DNA of 64,000 nt from Choristoneura fumiferana (Eukaryota > Arthropoda > Insecta > Lepidoptera > Tortricidae): positions 1,722,203 to 1,786,202 of the forward strand of contig NC_133496.1 of NCBI RefSeq assembly GCF_025370935.1. The letters run 5' to 3'. Below the pieces are notes generated by a model, which was not told the DNA's origin, did no database searches, and saw only the letters and a list, made by a program, of their open reading frames with translations. How positions within the stretch are numbered: the first letter of the stretch is position 1; the number at the start of each line of letters is the position of its first letter. This document shows positions 35,801-47,900 of this stretch, one piece after another. The translations under genes and the position numbers were made by a program.

Positions 35801-37249
35801 AGGTGCAGCTGCCGCACGTAGGCCACCAGCGACGGAGACTCCTGCGGGATGCGCGCCAGCTCGTAGTCGCGGCTCATGTTCAGGCGGAACTGCTGGGCGC
35901 CCAGCGCTGGGGAACAAAACCACCATATCTTAGCTTAGCCTGAACGGCGTCAAACCATTTGATTCCTGCCTGACCCACTGTGTAACATTCTCACTATAAG
36001 TGTCATAATAAATTCCCTTGTCCAGCAATGCCATGTCTCTAGGACCTTTTTCTACAAAAATGTTCCACAGTGGATCACAATTCAGTTGGTTCAAGTGTGC
36101 AAATCCTCATCAATAATACACAAACCATGTTTTCAGAGAGTACGGATCAGCAAACTCAGCATAGGATGTCCACCAATGAGATGGGACAGATAACCTGGTT
36201 AAAGCTGCAGGCTCACAGTAGATTGTATTTTTTTCTTTAATTGTATACTGTAGTTTTTTAATATTTTATTTGTAATTATTTAACTTTGAAAAAAAAAAAA
36301 CTTGGTCTTTCCGTGACAAAAATGATGTGTAAAAGTTTCCATTGCGGCCTATTTACTGAATAAATGATTTTAATTCGAATTTGAATTTGGATGCAGGCCG
36401 CTTCCAACTGAGGTAACTGGAGGTGAGGTGGAGGGAGGCCTTCAGTGGACATCCTACTGCTGATATGATGATAATTTTTAACCGGCAATCAGGTACCAGT
36501 TTTTTTCATTCAATAACTGATAGCGATCACATTTTATTGGCAGACACAATACAAGAATAACAAGTTGCAAGAATTTTGATCATGTTATATTTAGCATCTG
36601 TATATGGTATTTGACTATACTTTACATGTATTATAAAGTAAAACTTCACAAGTAACAAAGTTATAAAGGTTTGAAATTCAAGATTAAACAGAGAAAGACA
36701 TACTTGCATGTGATGTCAATCGCAAGTAGCGCAATACTTGCTGCATAGAGAAAACCGTTTGTAACAGAAAGATTAATCACAATAAATCCAATTTTCAACC
36801 AATTTAAGTTTTCTTTTCGCTAAACACTGTCTGTATATACCTATATTTTTATAATAATATCAGACATGGAATGGAATAAATTCAGGAGTTGTCAAATACT
36901 GTATTGTCTCAAGTTTTCATAAAAATAATATTATTTTAATAATACTTGCCAGTAATGATGATAAGAAATTGCCACAAAAACACTGAATATTACCACATAT
37001 CCCTAGACCGCACACTAACTACTCACACTCACCAACAGTATCCATATAAATGAGCAGCATAGTCATGACGGTCACAAATGTAAGTAGAAACAGGACGGCA
37101 GGCAAAAGCCTCCGGTACAGATCATTGGGCGGAGTCTTGGTGAGCGAAGGTATGCAGAGGCGCGGTGAGTCCGGGTTTGGCTTGGGCTTCGGCATCTCTG
37201 GCTCTTTTTCAGGCTCCATAGCCTCAGGAAGGGGGTTTTCTTGGATTTT
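26692..37249 (-). CDS. Star: Star-like type II membrane protein
   Basis: Proposed join (minus): 37249/37219-37033, 35906-35719, 35270-35089, 31401-31361, 28043-27917, 26814-26692, about 282 residues from the Met codon at 37219. Star is a secretory-pathway membrane protein that helps export EGF-receptor ligands such as Spitz in flies. The product has a short Pro/Glu/Lys cytoplasmic end, one membrane span (LLPAVLFLLTFVTVMTMLLI), then a luminal FkbM-methyltransferase-like fold: NGTFVEF, EYLEAARGW, DYLALRSHARALHACLSP, SRVLCLPLYTVLL, FDKVRLQVIEYRS. All phases agree except exon 3, which is one base short. The SAM-binding glycines and the acidic DIEG-type motif of active FkbM enzymes are absent, so it is probably not catalytic. 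It could be a Star paralogue rather than the Star orthologue. Confidence 0.75.
26845..26995 (+). repeat. Dispersed repeat family A, diverged partial copy
   Basis: Shares GTCAAATCTTGCAAGT and GGATTGACTTGAAACTTG with the copies near 5.6 kb. It lies in the intron just upstream of the last Star-like exon. Confidence 0.55.
27254..27542. mobile_element. TIR element in Star-like intron
   Basis: Ends AGCGTTTTCAGATTACCCGA and a near-complement at 27521-27542 (ATAATCTGAAAATGCT), with inverted GATATCGG/CCGATA inside. Confidence 0.65.
27917..28043 (-). CDS. Star: Star-like exon 5 (FkbM-like core)
   Basis: Acceptor GTGTGGTCAG, donor CTCCAG|GTAACC; 127 bases entering in phase 2 and leaving in phase 0. 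It encodes SRVLCLPLYTVLLAAEATRA, then EYLLLAGPPHLAHVPFDKV. In active FkbM proteins the second motif usually carries D-x-E-G; here it reads LAGPPHL, so the metal/SAM-side acidic residues are lost. Confidence 0.85.
28168..28770 (+). repeat. Repeat family D with large hairpin, copy 1
   Basis: Starts TTACCCGACTGCGAAGAAGG, includes AAAATGGCGGACTTTTGGCG, and contains a long inverted repeat at about 28533-28765 (arms with CAAAAACCCGACTGCC and GTTCAACAGTCGGGACCC). A reverse copy is at 63349-63928. In a Star-like intron. Confidence 0.75.
29209..29769 (-). pseudogene. Retrotransposon endonuclease-domain ORF fragment
   Basis: Only residues from IVARIIHQQL onwards (plus-strand 29697 and below) belong to the retrotransposon; the first ~24 residues come from the inserted DNA element. 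The visible REL-endonuclease-like segment KPDIVLTDR ... VLVDVTIPHDEN is intact in this stretch. Confidence 0.75.
29697..30703. mobile_element. 1-kb TIR element with TA target duplication inside the Dong-like copy
   Basis: Perfect 34-bp terminal inverted repeats (29697-29730 and 30670-30703, starting TGGTCTGTCCCAGAATTCGA) are flanked by TA on both sides. Removing it with one TA restores a continuous retrotransposon reading frame across the junction, which proves it inserted later. TA duplication suggests Tc1/mariner-type mobilisation. No transposase is seen, so it is non-autonomous. Confidence 0.85.
30101..30222. mobile_element. Foldback MITE nested within the TIR element
   Basis: Imperfect inverted arms of about 42 bp (30101-30142 and 30181-30222) containing ATTCGAAAATCGAAGTTCGT. 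It is a third nested layer: MITE within TIR element within retrotransposon within Star-like intron. Confidence 0.65.
30840..31310. repeat. Degenerate CTCGTGACTCGCG word array in Star-like intron
   Basis: After a CCCACTGCTGAGCAAAGGCC fragment, the words ACTCGTGACTCGCG, CTCGCGAGGC and CAACTCGTG recur irregularly (about 30975-31130, 31262-31300). The word GACTCGCGAGGCCAC also occurs at 28121, and TAGTGATGTAACGAATG there is inverted relative to 30950-30975. Confidence 0.5.
31361..31401 (-). CDS. Star: Star-like exon 4 (41-bp small exon)
   Basis: Acceptor GTAACTTACAG and donor TTCAG|GTACAG bracket 41 bases encoding VTYNESDEHDTLF plus two bases of Arg. It enters in phase 0 and leaves in phase 2, exactly filling the gap between HPRE of exon 3 and SRVLCLPL of exon 5. 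FkbM-family proteins have a loop of this kind after the CLSP motif. Too short for ordinary ORF detection. Confidence 0.75.
31715..31791 (+). repeat. Repeat family E at the far edge of the minisatellite
   Basis: GGCGACCGAGCTCCGCTCGG and GCGTTTTCCCAGAGATAAGA match 50547-50605. The minisatellite begins directly after it. Confidence 0.65.
31792..35164. repeat. 34-copy 99-bp minisatellite spanning the Star-like exon 3 donor
   Basis: About 34 head-to-tail units (mean spacing about 99 bp), nearly identical apart from the length of two G runs. Each unit holds about 70 bp of the 3' end of Star-like exon 3, the 5' splice site (minus AGAGAG|GTACCC) and about 29 bp of intron. Five array units (near 31886, 32975, 33671, 33971, 34959) keep the exon's TCCCG, marking the ancestral junction. 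Only the copy at 35089 is in the correct coding context; reading past it meets TAG within 15 bases. Confidence 0.95.
35089..35270 (-). CDS. Star: Star-like exon 3 (start of FkbM-like domain), one base short
   Basis: Acceptor TGTCTGCAG, donor AGAGAG|GTACCC. The first part reads YNGTFVEFLPRGPRDG and EYLEAARGW in phase 0. The last part (VVVRAAPRDYLALRSHAR, ALHACLSPTDHPRE) is in another frame. The exon has 182 bases, while its neighbours need 183; the switch sits at the run of five C at 35184-35188 (plus strand). Either the assembly lost one base of that run or this allele is frameshifted. The last ~70 bases are the seed of the 34-copy minisatellite downstream. Confidence 0.75.
35719..35906 (-). 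CDS. Star: Star-like exon 2 (luminal stem)
   Basis: Acceptor TTCCCCAG, donor GAGCTG|GTGAGA. It enters with two bases of a split codon (Ala) and leaves in phase 0. It encodes LGAQQFRLNMSRDYELARIP, a Pro/Arg/Ala-rich stretch and VLDRLLGEL, the lead-in to the FkbM-like fold. Very GC-rich inside an AT-rich region. Confidence 0.8.
37033..37249 (-). CDS. Star: Star-like exon 1 (cytoplasmic end and membrane span)
   Basis: Donor ACTGTTG|GTGAGT (phase 1) after codons for IYMDTV. An AG at 37250-37251 preceding the open frame suggests this exon has its own acceptor, so the true start may be in an upstream exon; the first visible Met is at 37219 (MEPEKEPEMPKPKP). The span RRLLPAVLFLLTFVTVMTML, preceded by Arg residues, predicts a type II orientation. 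Confidence 0.75.
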
Positions 37250-38478
37250 CTAAAACATTATTGATAGGTTTATGGTTTGTTATCTACAGACGTTAATGTG
37301 TATTACATACATCCATAAAATCATACCTCTTTCCCAATGGGGTAAGCAGAGACTATGTCTTTCCACTTGCTACGATACTGGCATACAACTGTCGCTTCCT
37401 TTACATTCATCAATCTTTTCATGCATGCGCATTGTATACAAGGATTTTAAAGATGTAGCATTTCTAGTAAATCAAATTGTTCAATCCAATTCAAGATTCA
37501 AAACAAGAAACTCAAATCAAGCTTATCCATTTTATTTTTAAACATCAACCTCTGCAAAGTAATACCTGAATCTATACAGTAAGTATTCTTATTTTACATG
37601 GACATACTCCAAATCCCATATTAACATAATATCATCATATATAAAATGTATATTATGACAATACTAGTTAGACTAAAATAAATTTATCTGTTTTATTGCA
37701 AATACTTTATTATACCAAATGCCATGATTTCTTGGTATGTTACGTTGTAACTTGTAACCTAACCTGTTACCTTATTATTTCACAATAGTATACATTCAAC
37801 GAATTTAGAACATCTAAAACGTATTTATAAAGTTTGTTTATTGTTTTTAATTCATGAAACAGCACTTACAATTTCATTTTAAAAAACCAAAATGAAAGAA
37901 GCATGACATGACGGCAGGTCGAAATTACTTTTATTTTCGCCTTATTTTCGCGAAGGCGAGGGGTTTTCGTAGACAGTTTCGTAATAACTCCACTAAAGAG
38001 GTTTACTATTGTTTTAAAGATGTAATTATAGAACTTTTACTTACTTTTTCGGCCATTATAAGCCTTTGTTATGAATTCCCCGAGTTTGTAAAAAAACAGA
38101 GCAGGTGTTTCACACTCACGTAGATTCAAATAACACCGTCCACTTTTATACCGCGCTTCGGGACTTAATATCACAGTAAACTATTATTAAGGACATTTGT
38201 CTGCTTTTAATAAACACAAAAACACATTTTTCAAAGCAAAAAGCAAGAAAAAGCAAAACTACAAAACATGAGTCAGTGACCGCAATGTATAGTTTAGCAA
38301 AGAGTAGTATAATATACGGGGAAAAGAGAGCCCTCTCTCGTCTCATTCATGCAGACTGTTTTGAAGCGCCGTCTGCATTTCCTAACTAGTACCATTGATG
38401 TATATATCCATCCATACGTATAGCTATTAATAGTCACAGGTATTCTTTTACTTTACTGGATTTGCTTCCCAGCTCAAA

Positions 38479-38595
38479 CCACATAAAAACTAAAACAGGG
38501 CTGCAAAGAGAAGTGAGACCGCTTGAATTCAGTCTTCTTAAGTTTAAACCAGCCTCAATTTTCCGTTTGCAGCACTGTCTTTACTTTTTATGTGG
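38479..38595. repeat. Foldback MITE
   Basis: Arms CCACATAAAAACTAAAACAG and its near-complement (CTGTCTTTACTTTTTATGTGG) with TTTGCAG pairs inside. Confidence 0.65.
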
Positions 38596-40059
38596 ACGAT
38601 GTGCACGAGTTTCGATTGCAACGTAGCCATCTTGTTCCTTGTTGAGCGCGAATAGACGCCTGGCCTGACATAGAGGGTTGCTACACAAAAAATATTTGTA
38701 ACGACTGAGCGGATACAATTATGTGACTTTTATATTAGAAATTACAATACGATTGTCAATTTCGAAAATAAAGTTCATTTTTGCGGTAATTATCAACGAC
38801 AAAATATTTTTTAATAAATAAAATTTTATGATCTCAAGCTTTCAGTGACATCTATCTGAAACAAACGACAACAATCTGTTTTATTTTAGGTTAGATAAAG
38901 GAGATGGCGGCGCTATCGACATGAATTAGTACGGTATAGGCGACTGTCCCCCCTGTAGTTTAGTTCATAGAGTAAGGTTTAGTTTGTGCGATGCGTGCGA
39001 CACGTAATAATTTTTCTACCACTATAGTAGAAAATAAATACCAAGTTGCCAACTTGCCATTGCCATTGTAGTCAAAATTAAATGAGGGCGCCACTATCTA
39101 CGTATAAATTTACGAAAATAATTTGGTAAAGTAAGCACAGCACAATTCTAAATTTTGAATATAAGCTGCAAAGCAACAAACAGAACTAGACAGAATGTAG
39201 CATAAAACCTCCTTCTTTTTTTTAAGTCAATTCAATTCAAATTTAGGAAAAGTGGCTCCATCAATTTTTTGATGATTCTGCCAGTGTCGAGGTTGACAGA
39301 GACACGGTGGGTAGGTGGACGACTTGTTTGATAATCAGCCAGTTTTCGGTGGGATAACTACCAGTTACTATCTGAAATGAGGATACGATACACTAGGTTG
39401 AACTAAACAATAATTTTTTAAGTCAAACTCTAATTTTGTGTAAGTACCTAATAGTGTCACAAATCACGTGTTTTTTCTTTCTATCAAATTCTTTATACCG
39501 TTGCATTTTGTGATGAAAACAAAGAAATTGAAACTGTAAATGATTAATTTCTATGCGTCGCTTACCACGCCTCTTTATGCTTTCAACCCCTACCACCTAC
39601 TCAACCCCTGCAGTTCCAGTAAGAGAAGTATACAAATAACATTGATTAAATCAGCGTAATATTGCTTTTTGCTGAGTTTTGTTTTTCACTAGTCACATGA
39701 GCTACCACTGCAAAAATCTCTAAGTTCCCGCTAGAAGTAGTTGAAGTGGCAGATAACAGGTTCGTGCTTGTAATAATTATGTTGGACATGTAAAATTTGT
39801 TTATTTATTTATTCTTCTACATAACTTATGTATAAGGTAATTATAATAAGTTATTATTTATAAAATTATTACTTATTAAATTATAATATTATTTTTTTCG
39901 GGTCTTGGATATTTAATATGTATTTATCATAAGGGTTAAATTATAATAGGTATAAGAACTACAAAACCAATTCTAAAAAATATTTATATGATATAAACTA
40001 CACCCATGTTATTTCGAATGTGAGAAGATACCGTGGGCCGTAGGTAAGCGAAACCGCTA

Positions 40060-40450
40060 CGGGCTAATACTACTAATATTATAAATCCTACTCATATTAT
40101 AAATGCGAAAGTTTGTGCGTGTGTGTGTGTGTGTGTTTGTTACTCCTTCACGCTAAAACGGATGGACACATTTAGATGAAATTTGGTACGTAGATAGCTG
40201 GACGTCTGGAATGTCTTATTGGCTACTTTTTATCCCGATATTCCCACGGTATAGGGATAAAATCTTGAAAATGCTACCGCCGGGTTAGAATTGAAATTTG
40301 GGTAGTTGTTCTTAACACAACCACACCACATTGAAGACCACGATATCATTTTTGGGAATTCCCAGGGGAATTTTATAAAATCCCGGAATTTTAATTGTAA
40401 CAACCAGATCGAATAGTTTACGCGTGCGGAGCCGCGGGTAAACTAGTGAT
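40060..40450 (+). mobile_element. Helitron-like non-autonomous repeat with GT microsatellite
   Basis: Contains ATAAATGCGAAAGTTTGTGC, (GT)n at 40117-40135, and ends with a GC hairpin GCGGAGCCGCGGGTAAACTAGT. A CTAG(T) end after a hairpin suggests a Helitron. Related ends occur in reverse at 1946, 27037 and 45831. Confidence 0.5.
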
Positions 40451-41223
40451 AAATAAAACACATATATAGTTTAAGAAAAGGTTTTTATTGTCAAAGTTAT
40501 TTTAAATTACACAAGATAACAGCAATAAATAGTTGAAACAGCTGCTTTTTACAAAATGGAATTTGACCTTAGATTTTTTATATACAACTACAACAAAGAA
40601 CTGTTCTAAAGCAAAATAGATAAGGTAAGTTACTAAAAGATTATTGAGTGAGAGTTCAGGTTAAATACTGCTTTAGCTTTATGAGTCGAGTGTGCGTAGG
40701 TACCTTGTCAAGGGGCAATGACCCCGATTGAAGTATAACACATCAATTCAAAAATTATATATGATTAAGAAATCATTTAAGTTTAAACAAAAAAACTAAG
40801 TAATATTATTGTGTATAGTAATAATGCTCTTCTGAAGGCAATTGAAGTATTTTTACTTATTATCATTATTTATTGGTATAACATTCACAAATATTCCCAG
40901 TAGTTGTCTCAGTTTTAAACTGTTATGTAAAAAAATAGGTTCTTGCAGCAAAAATTGGTATTTGGAGCCACTGAAGAAGTATCCCCGCCAGGTCGAACAT
41001 CAGCGTTCATTTTGGTTTTCCATACTCGATATTGAGCTAAGTACTAATTTCACTTTAAAATCAAATTATGTGCTGTAAAGAAGCAAAATCACAATATTCA
41101 TATTAATTTTATTGTCCACGTCAATACGTTCTGAGCAATATCACGAAACATTTGTATAATATAAGGCTTATGTTTAACGAGTTATCAGATATTCAGTGAA
41201 ATATAACGTCTACAAAACATTAT

Positions 41224-41333
41224 GTACAGTCGAGTTCATAAAGTTATGAGCAAAAATATCTGAACACGACTATTGTCAACGGCGTAGAATCAGAATCAAA
41301 CTTTTGCTCAGAAGTTTATGAACTCGACTGTAC
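41224..41333. mobile_element. MITE C, copy 2
   Basis: Ends GTACAGTCGAGTTCATAA and its complement, with the same interior words (ATCTGAACACG, ACGGCGTAGAA) as copy 1. In the intergenic region downstream of the Skeletor/Knk-like gene. Confidence 0.75.
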
Positions 41334-44300
41334 TGCTAAAAACATTCAGTGAGTGCCGAAATGAAAAAATCCTTTGAAAGTAATATTGTAACAATACTCT
41401 TTAAATCTGTTTATTCTAATTGTTACTGAAATTAAACTTCACTATTTTGTGTTTTGGTGGTCAGGTCACACCAAGGAGCTATATTATTGACTTATAATGG
41501 TAACATTTGAGGCAAATATGAGACTCAGGCGTAGGTACTTCAGGCACTTCACGCCTTGGATGACGCAACTCTGTACTGATCTGAAAACTTAAACCACCAC
41601 AATACCATATGTGATGCAGATTATTTTGCTGGCTAGAATTTGGTAATCTTAGAAATAAATTTGGTATTTGAATACAATTTCAAGCGCAGCCATGACTAAA
41701 AGAGCTTGTACAGTCGATGTCAAAGACATCTTTACACATAAGAATCTTCTATACAAAAGTTTGAACATGAAGAATCAGCGAAAAGTTAGTGAAGTGTCGA
41801 CATACTTAATCTTCGACATCTTTGATTTGTCCATATTTCAAATTTGGTATTCTGTAAAAAATCGTACTGTCCACCTGCCTCCAGTGATTTTAAAAATAAA
41901 ATGAGCAATTTATATTTAAAAAAGAAACCAATAAAAAGAAACAATCACTATCAAAGAGAATAATTAGGTGTCGAAAAATATGTGAACAAGACCGGCCAAG
42001 TCGGTCAGGTCAGGGCAAGTGGTAGTATTTGTCCATGTTGTTTTTAGTGTAAGTTGCACCCAGTTACTTTAACCACTCTTGACATTGAGTTTGGTTAAAG
42101 TAACTTGGTACAAAGCGATTTGTGTATAAATCATTGGTGATCATTACAATAACTTGATGCAACTCACGGTTAGGGTACCGTGCATTAAAATTAAAATACG
42201 CATAGATAAGTAATGAAAAAAAATCTAACATTATTAATTTATAGTATATCACATTAAACGGTTTTCTTTTTGATTAGGTACAAATTTACAATTTGTGAAT
42301 CGACCATTTGTGGAATCAATGTCTGGATGGAAAATATAATTTTTGACTCCAAAGTGAAGTGTCATTAAAGAAGAATAAATTGATACTTGTTAGTTAATAA
42401 GCTTGAGTTATGGATTCTGTTAAGTACGGTAACTTGACCGGTTTTTTGAGCATCAAGGTTGACACCAACCAACACTGATACCATGCCTCAGAGGTCTAAA
42501 TATTGTCATGAACGAAAACAGTTTTTTAGAAATAACAAGAAAGTGAACGATAGAGAAACATCACATTTTGCATAATAATATTAAATTATTTTGTATTGCC
42601 TTAGGCTGAAATATATTCCCTTGATATTACTTATTAAATTGTGGTCTCGATGGTAGAACTTAAAACTGAAACCTAACTTTTTAACGTAATATTTAAATTG
42701 AGTCTAAAATAAAATTAACCCTTTTCTTCAGGCTGACGTGTAATAACTAAGCACCGTATTGCCGTAGTAACTTTAAAGACTTATTTCTGCACATGAGGCA
42801 CAAAATCTTCACAATATAAAACACATGCCTTTGATTTTAATTGAAAACCATTGTTCGTATCATTTATGAATTTCCATTAACTACTTATTGTTAAAAATCT
42901 TACAATTAACAGAAATTTGTGCTCCAACAACTACGTCTACAAAGTGTAAAATTATTTATAATTACTCTCTAGTATTTATTGTTTTCAAATTACTTTACAA
43001 TATGCATATTTGTATCTAGTAGGTAAAGGTTGATCTGAAAACCATTATCTAAATAGTGTTCTTCACATACAACATAAATAATTCTATTTTAGACATTACT
43101 GACGATTTAAAAATTTATTGTCAGATTAACATTCAGTACATCGAAAATTTCTAAATTTATTGATAAAATATTAGAAAGAACCTCTTAGGAAAAACAACTT
43201 TTACTGATTTGGTAACCTTGAATTTTAACTACAGCTAAACTACGTTCTGTCTTTGTGCCGATTATAATCTACGTTGGATGACTTAAACAAATTTTTACTT
43301 GTAAAAAACTCTATTAGAATGGTCGGAGGCCATCCAATAATGTAAAGTAAGTTATACATCTTACTTATATAAAAGATCTTTACAATTCATATAAAGATGT
43401 TGGAATGGAACAAGCAAATATCTCAAAATCTTTTTCTTTTTTTTTTAGGCGTTGTGATTCTTTCGTGCCATTGCAAAAAGTAAAAACACTGTTTATTTTC
43501 AATGTTTGAATGCACGTTTAATTACGTATTAGAGAATCTCCATTACTTTTAAAACGACAATGACACATGACAGTTTTATGCGATCTCTAGTATGTTCCTT
43601 GGATATTATTTGCCAAAATTTCTGTAATAACTAGTAGTAAATTAAATTAGAAGCTAGACTTAACAATTCATATTATTGTCCCATGTTCAGTTTTAGCAAA
43701 TACAATACCTACTACGTACAAGCGTCATAAATATAAAATCTGTACGACAGTTATTAGTTTATTTTATTCAAAATATCCATCGATATTTGGAATATTCATA
43801 ATTTTTAACATTTTTATTATTCTTAATACCTAATAGACGAAGCTTATTGTCACTCGTTTCCAGTATGTATTAATAACATGGTGCGAAGGTCCGGTAAAAT
43901 TAAGTTCTCTTGTCAGTTATTTGATAAATATTATTCTTAATTCATTTTATAATAAAAAAACTTGTTAAATTATTGCTTTTGAAATTTTTTATTGTGTTTA
44001 AAAATTTCCAAAGGCTTAATTTGTGCATAACTGCCACAATCTTCATGAAAGTACGAAATATTATTATTGTCATACAATTATACTAGTATCCCTTCTAACA
44101 ATAGTAGGTAGGTACTTAATAATAATAAAAGTATAGTCGATATACAAAAGTTTTAAAAATCTAATAATATTGTCAAGCATTATGGTATGCACCTAAAAAT
44201 TATTTTAATTACTTATGTTTAGTTTTCAAGCCAAATTTTATTGTCAATGTTTCTAGTGTGGCATTTCATATTTAATATCATCTTTTTAATTGTCAAGCCA

Positions 44301-44805
44301 AAATCTTCCTCAATCAATTCCATAAAATGTAAATACATAGATTTATAACGTTTATTCTTAAAATACCTAATTAGATCAATGTAGATTTAGATATCATCTA
44401 TACTTTGAAGCTAACTCGTAAAGGTAGATGCACAAAATGACATTTATAGTGATATGGAATTGATATAATGTTGATTGACATTATTTACCCAATTTTTAAA
44501 CACCTGTACATAAATTCGTGCGAGCTCTGTTTTGTTTTGCCCAACAATTATATTATCACATGTCCAACAAATACATTCTTATGCTATTGCTGGAAATGTG
44601 ATGTGCTGTTTTCAGCACATTCTCATTTAACAAAAAAAAAACATATTTTATCCCAGCGACGTTTGTTGTATCCCCAACAACCGATTTATATTAGCTCCTC
44701 ATTTCTCCATCAAGATTATTATGTAGCGACAATCTTAAGAAACAACCAAAATCTGTCTCATTATACAGTCTTTTAAACAGAGCTCGCTATTTATTCTATG
44801 TATTC

Positions 44806-44976
44806 TTATCTCGACGCTATATTGCGGAGAACTGTCAATATGGTAAGTATTGCTGTCACTGTCGGTAGTAATACTGTTGCAGCATTGAAGTCAGCTGTTT
44901 GATCGCCCGGAAACGGCACTGACGTTCCCGGATCAACGACGTGTATCTTCCAGCCCAGATTGTTGTGTGTGTAGCA
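44806..44976 (-). CDS. Skeletor/Knk-like last exon (hydrophobic tail)
   Basis: Acceptor TTTTTTTCAAG; encodes CYTHNNLGWKIHVVDPGTSV, a short polar stretch (PGDQTADFN), and the hydrophobic AATVLLPTVTAILTILTVL with RNIASR before TAA. A small-residue site followed by a hydrophobic C-terminus suggests GPI anchoring, known for Knickkopf, although the six polar residues after it would also allow a simple membrane tail. Confidence 0.85.
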   Translation of the reverse strand, partial: CYTHNNLGWKIHVVDPGTSVPFPGDQTADFNAATVLLPTVTAILTILTVLRNIASR

Positions 44977-47900
44977 CTTGAAAAAAATAGAACATTTTAA
45001 AATCTAAGGCATTTAAACTTTCCTTATTTTGGCCAAGGAATAGCAAGGACATTGTATTCAATCAGTACTCCCAAAAGAAAGATTGAAAAACCTGCCAAGA
45101 GCGTGTTGGACACGCCCGAAATAGGGTTCCGTAGCGTACGAAGAAATTAATTAATAATTCTCAAGAAAACTTAACCGTTATAGTTTTCCTTGTTAGTTTG
45201 ATATACTTACTACCATCCTGATGGGGGAATGCTCGATTTCAATGAAAATTTGCACTTTAAAGTTGAATATTTTGCAAACACATCACTGAATCGAAAAATC
45301 ATTTGAGTAAACCCAAAATGGTTTTAAAGACCTTATCCAACGATACTCCACCCACACTACAAGGTTGGATGAGAAAAAAATCACCCTCACTACGTCTATG
45401 GAACTCTAAAACAAAGTTTAAAATTGCAAGATATATTATCATATTTTACCTGGGAAACCCTGAGAATTATCAGATATCTGTTAAATTTGATTTATAGCAG
45501 CTTTGATATAATAAATACTTACCTGATAGTAGACTAAATCGGGCGTCTCCTGCGCCACGGTCCAGGTAAGAATGGCGGGTTCTCCCTCATTGCACTCGAG
45601 CTGCAGAGTTTTCATGTACGCTTCGAACGATTCTGATACGGCTGACATGTCGGTAGTCTTGTGTGTCCACTCACAGTAACGGCCCACTGCAGAAACAAAA
45701 ATGTAATAGTTGGCGATGGTCAACTGTAGTTTACACGATCATAAAAGTTCTTCTAACCGAAAATTATATTATTACAAATGAACATTACCTATGTATCTCG
45801 TCCGTTATTTTTTAAATCTTTATTTAGGCACTAGCTGTCCGCGTTGTATTCGTTTAAAGCCAACCCGCGGGTACTATCCAATTTTCCGGGATAAAAACTA
45901 TCCTCTATGTCCTTCCCCGGGACTCAAACTATCTGCATACCGAATTTCATCTAAATCGATTGAGCGGTTTAGACATGGTTGAGGAACAACATCCAAACAT
46001 CTTTACACACTTTCACATTTATGATACTAGTAAGATTTTATACGCTCTCTTTTCTAGGATCTTGAGTTGTCTCCTTACCAAAATTCAAGACAGCGTCATG
46101 AGCGTAAAGATACAGAGTACAGATGTTGTGTTGTGAATAATACATTACCATCGTATTTTGTCGGAAAAGTTCGTATTCGTAGATTATTAAATAGATCCTT
46201 TCGTACTTATAATACGTAAAAAGTATGAGGGTAGTTTGATATGGACCTTCGAAAATTTAAGCCAAAATCAATCAAATAATATTGACGACAATAGATTACC
46301 AGCAGTAGGATACGGATATCCCTCGTTGTCAAAAGCAACACCGGCGAAAAGCCGCTGTTTGCGCTGGTCCTCCTCCTTCTTTTGACCGAAACCTCCCTCC
46401 GAAGAGTCGCTGATGTAGAACGGGTGGAACCTGAAATGTGAAAGCAATGTTAGCTTTTGTTTATTTGTAACTATACTTCGTTTTTTTAGCATTAAATAAA
46501 TGGGTATAATCTTGAGGGGTATTTAAATTGAAAAACGTTTTTAAAAAACAGTTACTATTACTTATAATAGCAAAAGCATGAAAATGATCATATGTCCTTG
46601 CTAATTGTTACACATTTGCTGTGATTTATTTTTCAAAGGTTTTTTTCATTCAAAAGACGCATAAAGATCGCTTAACTTCTTTCTAATGCTTAAAAAAACG
46701 AAGTATAGCTGTTCCCCTTCAATACGTTTATGGCGCGCCCGCTACATCTTGACAATGTCTTGGGGTAACACCTTCCTGTGTCATTTTCTAAAGATGAAGC
46801 TTAATGCCTTTTATACTTTACATCTTATACAATTGTCTCGTGGATAATTGACTACAACTTGGCTTGATATAAAATGTAAAAAAATAATTAAGACCTGGCT
46901 GTATGGTTTGGCACCTTTTTCTATTTTCTAGCAGTTTAAAAAACTAAAACTACGCGATATACAACTTACTTGGCAGGATTGGTCCGATCCTCTCCCCCCT
47001 CGACAGTGAAGGTATACGTCTTTCCGCGCTCCACATAAATTTCCGGGATCAACTGGTCGTTGATGTACCACGCGATGCCCCACGATGGATGACCTGGTAA
47101 AGATAATTAATTGCTGCTTGCTGTTTGTATTCAGTTTAAACAAGGTTTGAGCTCTGTAAGAGCTGCCTTTCCTTTTCGTAATTTTTCGATTGTTTTACGG
47201 AAGTGACAGCTATTCTAGAACTCAAGCTATATTATCTGATATATAATGACCAATTCTGCGGCAATTACACTACTTCTTTCACATTAGCTCGACTAACGAA
47301 CGTCGTCGACCACACTAACGCCAGCGGAAAGTAGTTCGCAAATCAAGTTACATTCCGGAAGAATGTATGGCAACATTTTATATTATTATTTTCTTAATTT
47401 ATTTTTTCATTCTTAGGATTAGGTTTTTATAATAGTTATAAAAAGTAAAATACAGAAAAGTATATACAAAATAAAAATATTATAAAAACCTAACCTAGTT
47501 TGCCGCCGGTAACGGGGCAGGGCCCAAGCTACCGGTGGTCAGGGCCGCAGAGTGAGGAACCTCCGGACGATGCGTGCCGTGTCCAGAAGTACCGCCTTCT
47601 GTATCTGGCTCTTGATCCAGCCATCTAGCGAGAGTCTATTGAGATGTTGGTCAAGACTCTTCGCTATTAGACCGTTTGCCGAAACGATATTATTATTATT
47701 ATTATTTACTCAGTTTAACCATTTTCGAATAATTAAACCTTAACAAGTCAGGCCAGGATTTGATTTGTCCAACTGTGGTTCGACTAACTAGGTACAGTGT
47801 TCTTAGACACTGTAATGTTGTGCTCACTACATGTTAGATACGGAGATCGACTTCATGTGATTGCCGCATAGATACTAAATAACTACAAGTACATGACACT

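Larger units (their letters stand above)
37250..44805. other. Intergenic region between the Star-like and Skeletor/Knk-like genes
   Basis: No convincing coding sequence. It should contain the Star-like promoter and any 5' exon (37.3-38.7 kb) and the Skeletor/Knk-like 3' UTR (left of 44806). Foldback at 38479-38595, CTAGT-ending repeat at 40060-40450, MITE C copy at 41224; the rest is AT-rich. Confidence 0.5.

Noticed and set aside
44468..44776. 102-codon plus-strand frame
   Set aside because: AT-rich, no splice or homology signal; lies in the 3' flank of the minus-strand gene.
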